Made by a program: the position numbers and the translations under genes. From assembly GCA_031769625.1 (NCBI GenBank), contig JAUIMM010000178.1, positions 29,406,001 to 29,470,000 of the forward strand: a stretch of 64,000 nt of DNA, read 5' to 3'. The notes beneath the pieces were generated by a model. That model was not told the origin of the DNA, made no database searches, and saw only the letters and a program-made list of their open reading frames with translations. Below, piece by piece: positions 21,643 through 31,810 of the stretch (its first letter is position 1; every line of letters begins with the position of its first letter). This stretch comes from Taudactylus pleione. Lineage: Eukaryota; Chordata; Amphibia; Anura; Myobatrachidae.

Positions 21643-22340
21643 TATGGAAGAAGTTCTCAGAGCTATCACAAATGTGGCCGCAGGCCAGTAAGCCCAACTA
21701 CAATTGTTGCAATCCCAAATATTCAGCTGGAAAATAATAAGCTGATGCATACAGAGTTAGTGCAGCTCAGGAAAGTGGGTCAGGAGCCAAAGGTGTTGAA
21801 GAAAATGACGGCAACTGATGATGTTGCCGCATATTTGCACACCTTTGAAAGGACTGCAACTCGCCTGGGTTGGCAGAGGGAAGAATGGGTCAATAAGTTG
21901 GCCCCATATTTAACCGGGGAAGCTCAGAAAGCATATACTGACCTGCCTGAGCAGCAAGCCACTTCTTATATAAAGCTGAAGACCACTACACTTGCTAGAA
22001 TAGAGGTGAATTTGGTTAAAGCCGGAGGAAAATGCAGTGAGTTGAGTGGTGGAAATAGCCATTGATCGCTGTATATGGGGTTTGAATCGAAGAGTACAAA
22101 AGTGGGCTCTGCAGACTGACCCCCAGACTTTTGAGGAATTGGCTACAGTTATCAATCAATACCTCACGCTAGGGAAAATGACAAAAGTGCCTGACCGGGA
22201 CCCACGACCTGTACCCAAGCCATGCACCCTGGGTCTAATGGAAGCTATCACAAGGTACCCCCTGGTAGTCTGTTATGAATGTGGGGAGACGGGGCATATT
22301 CATTGTAATTACCCAAATCAATCTGAACTGATGGAGTGCA
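21643..22340 (+). pseudogene. Gypsy gag with zinc knuckle, broken
   Basis: The region would encode the nucleocapsid polyprotein. It begins with MEEVLRAI (an early stop follows at codon 19), then KKMTATDDVAAYLHTFERTA and 'APYLTGEAQKAY', the hallmark of the gag capsid part in vertebrate Gmr1-like elements. After a frame change come DPQTFEELATVINQYLT and the zinc knuckle CYECGETGH (from 22271). The last ligand of the knuckle, expected as Cys, reads Tyr. A frameshift near 22045 separates the halves. Confidence 0.75.
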
Positions 22341-22399
22341 TGACAGGCAAAGTGGCTAGACCAGCTATCAGAATGTGCACCGGGCTTTCTTCCCCCAAA

Positions 22400-22715
22400 G
22401 AGTCAACCCTGTTCCATGTGGAAGTACACATTGAGGTTTCGAGTAGTCTGAGCCCTTGTGGATACCGGGAGCAAAATTTCCATGGTATCAAAAGTTCTAG
22501 TTCTGAGATAAGCAGATCAAGTATTACCACCTGTAAGGGTGCTTTGTGTGCATGGGTCCACGGAAGAGTATTCCCATGTACAATTTACACTGATAATGAA
22601 CAAATGAGTCCTACACATTATGGCCGCAGTGGCCCCAAAATCTCCATACCCCCTGATATTTGGACGGGATTTTCCCTTTCTAAAAGACATACTGTATTGG
22701 CCAGCCAGGCCAATA
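22400..22715 (+). pseudogene. Gypsy aspartic protease remnant
   Basis: In the frame shifted from the zinc knuckle, the sequence reads ALVDTGSKISMVSK (DTG at 22461-22469), the active-site motif of a retroelement aspartic protease. It is followed by a strand with 'PYPLIFGRDFPFLKD' that fits the protease flap and C-terminal part. A stop follows 'TLIMNK', and the flanking frame changes show it is not functional. Confidence 0.7.
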
Positions 22716-23002
22716 AAGAGCTACCAGTGATGAACTGTCAGCATTATCCATCTGCAGACCTCAGTCTCTCCCAGCATATTCAAGTCCAAGAGGTAAAAAG
22801 ACTGAGTAACCATTGTAGAGATGGAAACTGGACTGATGTGTCATTTCGCTCCCTGACCAGGAAGATGGTGAAACCAGCAATGGTCACCGAATGACCATAG
22901 GACAGCAATCTGGAAGATGACTGGTCACCTGTTGACAATAATGTGATACTAATCTAGTGAATGCTTTTCAAGGTGTTTTAGAAGTAAATGGCAAAATAGA
23001 GA

Positions 23003-23780
23003 ATGCCTTCAGAAGGCACACCATATTTTATATTGGGCACACCATATTTTATATTGAAGAATGATTTGTTGTATAGTGTAGCCTATGTACAAGGCAAAAA
23101 GGTGGTACTTAAGGCTGCTCACACACAGCTCTGGGGAGAGCATGTAGGGGACAATATAGATTATTTTGGCCTGGTATACATGCTATGGTACAGAATTATT
23201 ATAAGGAATGACCCGCCTGTCAGAGGACAGCTCCCAGACTACAGTTTAGAGCTCCCTTGGTACCCCTGCCAGTCATTTCTGTTCCATTTGAATGGATTGG
23301 AATAGACTTGATTGGTCCAGTTGAAAAATCAGCTTGAGGTCACCAATATATACTGGTCATATCAGATTATGCTACTAGATATCCTGAAGCAATACCTCTA
23401 AGAAACATTAAATCCAGTACCATTGCTCGAGAGCTGGTAATGCTTTATACCCATGTGGGCATACCTAAGGAAGTTCTACCTGACCAATGAACCCCTTTTA
23501 TGTCCAAATTAATGAAAGATCTGTGTCAGTTGCTGGGGTAGAGAGAATAACAACTTCAGTCTTTCACCCCCAAACCGATGTTCTGATAGAGAGATTCAAC
23601 CAGACTCTCAAACAAATGATTAGATGGGCCGTTAATCAAGACAGCCAAGATTGGGATTTACTGTTGCCCTACTTGATGTTTGCACTAAGGGAAGTGCCAC
23701 ATGCTTCTACAGGCTTTAGCCCATTTGAACTCCTGTATGGGACACAACCATGAGGAGTGTTAGACCTGTTAAAAGAAGGA
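23003..23780 (+). pseudogene. Gypsy integrase remnant
   Basis: The DDE integrase core is recognisable. FEWIGIDLIGPVEKS holds the first Asp. 'HQYILVISDYATRYPEAIPL' and 'HVGIPKEVLPDQ' (second Asp) follow, then FHPQTDVLIERFNQTLKQMI (the Glu of LIERFN) and 'DLLLPYLMFALREVPHASTG'. Stops occur after EKSA and at the position following LPDQ, and there are frame changes near 23330 and 23490. The N-terminal zinc-binding part is only weakly visible (23003-23300). Confidence 0.82.
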
Positions 23781-23853
23781 ACAACAACAACCTGTTCAAG
23801 AACCTAATGTGGTACAGTTTGTGTCACAACTGTACAGCTGGTTTAGACAACTA

Positions 23854-24430
23854 AGGGCCTGATTCAGCAAGGAACACACAGGACAGAACGCACGCACCCG
23901 TCCGCTGCGAGAATATGCTAATCTATGCATACTCACGGAGACTGCAGCACAAGACACAAACACCCATAGGTATATTTAGCCGCCCATCTCCCTTTACTCA
24001 AAGCCTGATCAGTACGCAAGATAGCGTAAACAGTGGTTGTCAATAAAGAGAACCTCACAAAACATATGCTCATAAAGATATGAGAAAATGTATTGACAGT
24101 AACCATCAATACATTTTCTCATATCTTTATGAGCATATGTTTTGTGAGGTTCTCTTTATTGACAACCACTGTCTAAATCATGTGTGTTTTTCTTGTGTTT
24201 ATACTTATTTTAGTACTATACTTATTAAAAGTTAATTTTTACACTTTCATATATATATACTGAGTGCCCCCAAAAAGAGTCTTCTTTTTTCTCCTAATCT
24301 ATATACTTGTTTGCCCTGACTCGGGGAGCACCGCCAACTCTCAAACTTTACCCACCGATTGTTCTGGTGATATAAAACATCATAGTTGGTTTCCAGAATT
24401 TCTATGTACAACATCACTCTTAGGTTAATT
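23854..24430. other. Insertion between integrase and RT: Harbinger-type left end plus perfect palindrome
   Basis: The block starts with GGGCCTGATTCAGCAAGG preceded by TAA, the terminus of the local Harbinger MITEs, but I see no matching right terminus. A perfect hairpin follows at 24030-24172. The rest to 24430 is AT-rich with no recognised element. Confidence 0.5.
24030..24172. repeat. Perfect 67-bp inverted repeat with a 9-base loop
   Basis: Arms 24030-24096 and 24106-24172 are exact reverse complements over all 67 bases. The loop is CAGTAACCA. The arm includes 'gttgtcaataaagagaacc' and ends 'atgtattga'. Confidence 0.97.
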
Positions 24431-24479
24431 GGAACATAATAGGGTGGTTGTATTTTATATATTTTCTCTTTCTAGATTT

Positions 24480-24656
24480 GTCCTGTGCGAAACTCCATCC
24501 ATTATATTCTATACCTTAAACCTAACCAAGGGTTACTGGCAAATTCCCTTAACAGAGTCAGCTAAGACTAAAACAGCATTTTCAACACCAGAAGGATTAT
24601 TCCAATATAGGATGCTACCTTTTGGTTTACATGGGGTCCCTGAAAGAAAAGAATGG
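24480..24656 (+). pseudogene. Gypsy reverse transcriptase fragment
   Basis: The translated text LNLTKGYWQIPLTESAKTKT, then AFSTPEGLFQYRMLPFGLHG, is the segment around RT motif A. The normal LDLTKGYWQ reads LNLTKGYWQ, so the catalytic Asp of motif A is Asn. The sequence ends abruptly after GVP, and the YxDD part is missing. Confidence 0.85.
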
Positions 24657-24869
24657 TAGACTTAAATCCAAAATGAGAAAAGCAGGAAGAGGGCAAGGAC
24701 GAGGAGCCACAACCCAAATGAACCCACTCTTGCTATATAAAACATAAGAATGGCCATAGTATACTAGCCATCATGAAGCAGGGGAGAAGTCAGTCGAGAG
24801 CTGAATCTGAAGGTCTCATACCATAGAATATGATGATAACATTTCCAAGTTGCTCTCTCCCATTTCTCA

Positions 24870-26435
24870 AAGAAACACTGAGTGAGCTTCTCTTTCTGCA
24901 AGGAGGTCTTTAGCTAATTATTCCTAAAGACATGGAAGAGCTTAAGAAAGAGGGAGACTGAAGGGGGGGAGTTTTGTATCCACCGTGGCATTTTTTGGCT
25001 TTGGTCGATACAGCAATCAACATTTTTCTAACCCCCTTGGCCACCTGCCGACCTGTTGGTAGCATCCAAATAAAGCACCCCACTTGTGCCCAAAAAATGT
25101 AGCAAGTCTGCCATGGGACTACCACACTTGGGAAAGGAGTGATCCTCTGCCAGTCCAGCCAAATGCCTGGTGTGGGAGCAAAAAAGCACCCTTTGGAATG
25201 CTTTGAGAAAGAGTTCAACATATGACGGTGCAGGGATCAACTTAATAGAATCAGAGAGTGCACATAAAAATTATGTTTCGAATAAGGGTGGGTAAGTGCT
25301 GTATCCACTGCATCAATACAGTTTTCTTTGTGTCATATTGCAAGGTGTGTAGGAAAGAATGTGTAAAAAGTGCTCTGTGAGAGGTGTGTACTAGTAGTTA
25401 GTAAGTGGTCTAATGGGTTATCATGGTCAACCGGAGACAGCACCTTAAAGACCATAGCCACATAATGTTGAGCTTGAAGGTAGGATAGAGGAAAGGGTTC
25501 CCTCCCCATCCTTTTCTATTACCTTCTTATACTTTTTTCCTTTCTTCTTACATTTATTAATATAATGTAATTAACATATTTCCTGTTATTATTTATTACA
25601 TACATTCCTGTACCAAATTATTTATTTTCTTTGTAATCTCATTATGATAATGTTTGTACAAGGCGTTCTATGTGATGACCACAGATCTGGTACTTGGTTT
25701 GTTCTATTTCATATATCTTGGATGATTTACATATGTTGTTTCTAGTAGTATATGTAAATATTTTCAAGAAAAAAATGTTTAGGAAGAAGAGCAACAGATT
25801 TTACAAAATTCACCAAAAATACAAATACACCAAATACAATCCATTAATAGATTTAAGATTCTCCCTCGGATTCAATAGACATGAAAGAACATCTTCTTTG
25901 AAAGCAGATATTTTCATCATCTCACCCCCAACTCATATTCCCCTCAATTGTGGCCAGTATTGAAGAATCTTGAGCATATAGTTAAAAAGCTAGGAAAATA
26001 AGGGACAACTCTGTTTTGTACCCCTAGACATCACACGTCTATCACCTGTAGTGCCATTTATTAACAAGCATTTAGAAGGAAAGGTATAAAAAACCTAAGA
26101 ATTGGTTTTAAAATAGGGACCAAATCCCCATCTAGCCAAAATCTCAGAGATAGGGACAGGAGACCATATCAAAGGCCTTAGTTGCATCCAGGCAAAGTAA
26201 CATACTGGGATGAGCAGGGTGGAGGTTAGCTGCAGTTACGGTGCAACAGCAGTGTGGGTGCACTGTCAATGTCTACCTCTGGCAAAGTTCAGTTGATGGT
26301 CTGTGGGAATGGAAGACAGGAAAGACTGCAATCTATCTGTCATCATTTTTATAATCAATTTAAAATTAATATTATGTAGGGTGATGGGGCGATGAGAGGA
26401 GGACAATGTTGGATCCATATCTAGTTTGGGATTCA
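24870..26435 (-). mobile_element. L1/Tx1-like LINE, 3' part of ORF2 (downstream of the Harbinger insertion)
   Basis: On the minus strand, 'MLLCLDATKAFDMVSCPYL' (around 26200-26145) is RT motif A, followed by 'GTKQSCPL' further down. The stretch 25240-24900 has 'CGSPMADLLHFL' and 'PPSVSLFLK', the C-terminal region of L1/Tx1-type ORF2. Stops and shifts are frequent. It continues the sequence found at 33822-35150, so one LINE was split by the 7.4-kb Harbinger element. Confidence 0.68.
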
Positions 26436-27714
26436 GGACCTCATTCAGAGCGGGATGCTATCAGTCGTTCGCGCGTACGCATTCGATTGTTTTAAACCAC
26501 GCATGCGTCCGGTTCTCATTGCGCATGTGCGGCCGGATCATTGCGGTCATTTCTCATTCGCTCGTATACACAGCGAACAGGAAGTGGCCTATGTCATTTG
26601 ATTGACAGAATGTTACGTTTATGGGTGGTAACGGGGGTGGAGATGAGAAAATGCAGGCGTGGCAAGGCGTTTTTTGGGCGTACATGTATTATCTTGTGCG
26701 AACGTCCAATGTGGACGCTATTTTGTACACGTCACTGTGTGATCCAATTTCCATTAAGACTGCTCGCTCAGCTTGGGGTCTGGTATAGTCTACCACAATG
26801 ACGATGGTCTCCTCGTACTTCCCCAGACTCATCGATGGTGTTGCGATTAATCAAGTGAGGCAAAAAAACAATTAACTTGTAATTGCTAAACAGCTTCTAA
26901 GGTGTTTCGCAAATAGACCTTTTTTAGTAGCTAAAAACCGAACGCAGGTGAACTACTCAGCTGCTAATTTCTGGGGCATACAATCAATTAGCTAACAAAT
27001 GTTTGGGTTTTTTGAGTGCTTTTTACATATTTGTAAGTGTTTATTTTGTAGACAAACAATATTGTACACGTTTTTTTTTTTTTGGACCAAGAAACCAATC
27101 GTCCCTTCTTTTTGGATAATTGTTAATTAAAACTCATAAATTGATTTCAACCTTTATTTTTAGGCAAAATATGAAATGTTTCTATTTCCGTTGTACTGTT
27201 TGTAAGTTTGTTAGAGGGATTACCTTTTAACCAGTTTGTGAATAAATCAAGAATAGATTTTTGCAATTTTGTTTCCAAAGTGTAATAATTTTTTTGTTAT
27301 TTTTGTTTCAAGTTTTTTTTTAAGTAAACAGATTTTTTTTCATGGGACAAGATCTAGAAATCATTTTGCCCATACACCCACAAAATAAGTGGCATTTGAA
27401 CAGAAATAAAACAAATAAAAACAATTCACAAGAAAGGAGAGGGACGTTTTTGCCATGCAGGAATATGGGGCAAACACAGAGATGGATTGTGGGGAAATTA
27501 GCCAGTGCTGTCATCGCCTTTTAGGCCGTTTGGCCGGGGGTTGGAGGGAGCCTGAACGGGGACGGGAAGTCCTTCGGCTGGCCTGGCCAGAGGCAGGTGT
27601 TGTGGCCTCTGGGCTAGGCATAGAGCTAGGCACATTTGGAGGGATGGCTGTTGTTGTGCCAGAGGTGGAGGGTCCTGATGGTCCGGCAGGAAGGGAGGCT
27701 GGCTCCAACATGTG

Positions 27715-28659
27715 CTAGCGAACGAGCTGCTCCAGGGCATTTGCTATTCGCATGTTGGCCCCAGTATTTTCTGCAAGGGCCTTAGCAATGGTCACGTTGG
27801 CCGCAGCACTTTGCTCCAGGGCGTCCTCCACCCGTAGCAGATTGGCGTCCATCCTCAGCAGAATCTCAGTCTGCTGATCCGTTTTACCATTGAGATCAGT
27901 GAGGAGGGCCACTGCCTGCAAGGGGGAATGCCCTGGACTGTCTGCCACAGTGTCCCCAGCCGGATCTACTGCTTCCTCCCCTGCAGAGCAAGAAGAAATT
28001 CTGCGGCCAAAGCTCACCTCTGGAGCAGACTCATCCGCCTCTGTCTCTGTGAGAAAAAAGAGAAAAGAGTAAAATTATAATCTAGATATTGTCAAAAACA
28101 CATTTCTGAGTTGGTAACATTACAACATTTACCTGGGGCAACATGAGGAGCCGCAAAGTCTGGCATGTCGGTATCCATGTTCGACACGCCAAACACCTCC
28201 TCATCCTGCACACACCCGTGGGCCAGCTCCTCCAAATCTGTGAGCTCAAGTGACTCAGGGGTGGGGCCCCCACCTGTCCCCCCTGCATGCCTAGCCCAAT
28301 CAGCCAGTTTTTGTTTAAGCCGATATTTGAAGTCGCTCCATCTGTTGGTTTAAAATTTGGCATTATTCCTGCAGTATTTTGACCTGTAAACACTTTTAAT
28401 AAAATGTAGTTTTTACGTACCGGCATTTGACCTCCCGGGTTGAACGTTCAAACTCACCCACACCATTGACACCACTGGCTATGTCGTCCCACAGTTTCCA
28501 TCTCTGGGTTGCACCCATATTCCTTGGTGCCTGTGCCAGGTTGTCATTGCACATTTGCACCAAAACCTCCATCTCCTTCCTTGTGAATTGTGGCTGCCTT
28601 TTTTTTTGGGGCCTAGTTTGCCTACTAGGGCCAGCAGCCTCTTCCATGGCATCCTCCAC
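27715..28659 (-). CDS. Harbinger-encoded Myb/SANT-like protein, 3 exons, intact reading frame
   Basis: In Harbinger systems such a protein partners the transposase in binding DNA and entering the nucleus. Proposed exons are 28659-28421, 28341-28133 and 28046-27715. Introns begin GTACGT and GTAAAT and end in CAG. The splice joins give 259 codons plus a stop without interruption. Residues about 24-97 form a Myb-like domain (FTRKEMEVLVQM, then W54, W57 and, across the first splice, VKCR-WSDFKYRLKQKL with W81). The middle is acidic and Pro/Gly-rich. Residues about 193-259 are a heptad-like helical segment (ILLRMDANLLRVEDALEQSA) likely to be a coiled coil. The start is the first Met of the open frame. 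Exon joins are my inference, but frame closure over three exons is unlikely by chance. Confidence 0.85.
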
Positions 28660-29356
28660 ACCTTTTATTTTAATGTTAAAAAAGATTTTTATTAAAATGT
28701 TTTAAAATGTAATGTTAAACATACGCATTTTCCCATCAAAAAAAAAAAAAACACTTACATGGTGCCTGTTGGCTAGTACTTTGCTGCTCTGTACTCATTT
28801 TTTTTTGTCAATGTAGCAGACCGATTTTGGTCTTCAGTGACGTTTTTATACATGCGTCAGCATTATTCGGCCGCATCATTCCTTGTGCGCTCCTACTGTC
28901 CGTCCTTAATTTGAGCAGGAAAATAAAGCCTATTTATGGCTTGGTGTGACTCGAGTCGAGGTGGCATGTTATGATTGTTGGAGGTTTTGCGGTGGAGTGG
29001 ATTGTTGGCTGATTGTTGAGTAGAAGGAGGACTTGTTTTTTTGGATCTTTTGGTTTTTTTTCTTACTTCTTTATTTTCCGTTAGCATTTTTTTTTTATTG
29101 TTTGGCTATTTTTTTTTAAATTTTTGAGTATTTTCAAAAACCACCGCAAAAAATAATAGTAAATAGTTTACAAATTTTTTTAATATTTTTTTTTTTTACA
29201 GTTATTTTGGCAGTGACCCAGTGATGTTTTTGAACTTTGGGATATTTGTCTGTTTTTGGTAAGTGTTTTTGGTTTCATGAATTTACAAATTCGATGTGTT
29301 GGTCTTAGCATATGTTTCGCTAAGTAATGTTGTTTATTTTCTGTGAACAATCATGT

Positions 29357-29660
29357 CTTACCACTAAATGTAGCGTACTATTTAGCGAACTAATGTGTCT
29401 TTATTTAAATGTAAAAGTAGCATACTATTTAGTGAACTAATGTGCCCTTATTTAACTGTAAAAGTAGTGTACTATTTAGCGAACTAGTGTGCCCTTATTT
29501 AACTGTAAAAGTAGCGTACTATTTAGCGAACTAATGTTTTTTTTATTTTAAATGTAAAATTAACGTACTATTTTGCGTACTAATGTGTTTTCAATTTTTC
29601 TGTGTAAAATCATGTCTTATCACTAAATGTAGCGTACTATTTTGAGAACTAATGTGTGCT
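29357..29660. repeat. 47-bp tandem repeat inside the Harbinger element
   Basis: About six diverged units carry GTAGCGTACTATTTAGCGAAC or close variants at 29370, 29417, 29464, 29511, 29561 and 29629. The array lies between the divergent Myb-like gene (minus) and transposase (plus), where promoters are expected. Confidence 0.88.
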
Positions 29661-29890
29661 CCCTTCTCTATTTTTTAGAATACGAAATTTGTTTTCAATC
29701 ATAGTTTTTTTAAGTAATATCTTAAAAATTTTCTAATTTTGAAATGTAGGTTGATTTGCACATGACACATCCCAGGCCTGTAAGCATATTTGGTTTTCTT
29801 AGAAAAGATAAGTATATTTTTCTTAACACACTAAACCAATAACTACCTGGCTTAACATTTCAGGTTGATGTTGGTCGTATTATATTGGCC

Positions 29891-30993
29891 ATGGTTCCAG
29901 AACCCAACCAACCTCAACTTCATCCCAGGCATAGGCCTCGTAGGCGTGCAAGGCCCCAGATATATAGAACACATGTCACCCTTTTTGGAATGCCAGATGA
30001 TGAGGTGTTAAGGCGCTACCGTCTTCCGCCACAACTCATCATAGACACTCTCTCATTAATAGAGAGTGATCTTGAACAGCAATTTGACAGTCCTACAGCA
30101 ATACCACCACTTACGCAATTAATGTCGGTGTTACATTTTTGTGCCTCAGGATCCTTTCAAACCACTGTGGGAATAGTCGCTGGAATATCCCAATCCTCCA
30201 GTGATGGAGGCCCTTTTTAAACACCTCCATCATTTTATTAAAATGCCATTGGATATGGGTTCCCTTAATGTGGCGAAGGCTAATTTTTACCAAATAGCTG
30301 GCTTCCCACACATCATAGGGGTTGTGGATGGCACACACATACCACTTCAGCATCCAGCAAGGCTGGAGGCTATATTTAGGAACTGAAAGCACTTTCACTC
30401 GATGAATGTAATGGTGGTATGTGATGCCTCCCTCCAGATCCTGTCCCTGAATGCCAAATTCCCCGGCAGTGCACATGATTCCTTCATCATCCGGCAATCA
30501 GGGATTTGGCACAAATTAAACAACCTACAAGCTGGTGATGCGTGGCTTCTGGGTAAGTTGACACCTTCTGTTGAAACCAATACAAAGCTTGTTACACAAT
30601 GGTCCTGATGTTTTTTTTTTTTTTTTCACAGGAGACAGTGGTTACCCTTGCACGCCCTGGCTGCTCACTCCTTATTTGGCTCCAACACCAGGGCCACAAA
30701 GTAAGTATAATTTCGCAGTTACAGCCACCAGGCAGGTGGTGGAGTGCTGTATCGGCCTTTTAAAAGGCCGATTCAGATGCCTCCACCGCTCTGGTGGCGA
30801 CCTCATGTATTTGCCGGCTATGGTTTCGAAAATTGTGGTCCTATGTGGGATATTTCACAACATCGCCATAAGGAGTGGTGTCCCAATGCAGCCAGAGGAT
30901 GCCTTGCCTGAGGACGGCCCCCCCGAGGTTGGTCGGAGGTCAGTATGTGGGGGGGCCATACGCGATGAAGTTGTGGCCAGATTTTTTAGGTAA
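29891..30993 (+). pseudogene. Harbinger (HARBI1-type) transposase, broken
   Basis: This would be the DDE endonuclease moving the element. Proposed exons are 29891-30552 and 30632-30993, with a GTAAGT...CAG intron. The N-terminal part has 'RYRLPPQLIIDTLSLIESDL'. The catalytic part shows IGVVDGTHI (first Asp), FPGSAHDSFIIR (second Asp) and RQVVECCIGLLKGRFRCL (Glu), with the typical end IVVLCGIFHNIA. Two lesions are visible: a frameshift with probable small deletion near 30195 (after GISQSS), and a TGA where IFRN-KHFHSMNV expects Arg (about 30385). The three catalytic residues are kept, so decay looks limited. Confidence 0.9.
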
Positions 30994-31810
30994 TTATTTC
31001 CTCATAATGTTTAAAAATGCCACAATGTAGACATGTAATATTTTAAAGAGCACTTTTAACTTTTTTTTCTTTTTTTCTTTTTAATCTCTAAAATGACCAT
31101 AAAAATCCATGCCTACTACCTGATCAACACAAATGACTTTATGTGGACACATTGGATATAACTTCGGGAACAATGATTTCTTCTCCTCATTTGTGGATTC
31201 ATGTTGGCATGCTACTTCTTCAAACAGTTCCTGATTGTGTTTTTGGGGGGTTTTGGTGTGTTTTTGACTTGTGTGTGTGTTTTGAATTTTTGAATTTATT
31301 GTGTGTATTCACTTGGTGTTTATTATTTGTGTGCATTAAAATTTAATTTTACGTTCACCAACCATTTCCAGTGTAAATTACAACCAAGTGTAACCTGTTT
31401 CTAAAAATGCAAAGTTGCTTAATGCCTAACACTGTAATTTCTTATTTGGAAAAGTTTAGTAACCTGCTTTGTTGCTAAAAACAAACACCAAAGGTATTAT
31501 GGTGAATCAGTATGTTTGCAATTGTAGGCCTAAGCAGGTAGCTTTAAATTTAACATTACCCACACCAAAAAATAATCACATTTTGAGGTTAATTCTCCAA
31601 ACCTATTGGTATTGTTATGTGTTTAATGTGCAAGCTTACATACTTACTTGAGCTTTCGACAAACAAATTGACATTTCTTTAAAAATCAGGGACAAATAGT
31701 AGACTTATGTAAGGTTCAACAATCTCAGATTTACACACAAGGAATGAGACTTAAATAACTCAAAATAAATTGTATTTTTTAAAACATTTTTTTAGTGAAA
31801 AATAAAAAAA

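Larger units (their letters stand above)
19909..24659 (+). mobile_element. Gmr1-like Ty3/gypsy retrotransposon, degenerate and fragmented
   Basis: The plus strand shows a likely LTR end, a primer-binding site, gag with a zinc knuckle, protease, integrase and then a reverse transcriptase fragment. Integrase before RT is the order of Gmr1-like elements, a vertebrate Ty3/gypsy group with a Ty1/copia-like pol order. The body is cut by a Harbinger MITE (20678-21145), a hairpin cluster (21325-21507) and a block holding a perfect palindrome (23854-24430). No 3' LTR copy was found, so the right end is open. Confidence 0.78.
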
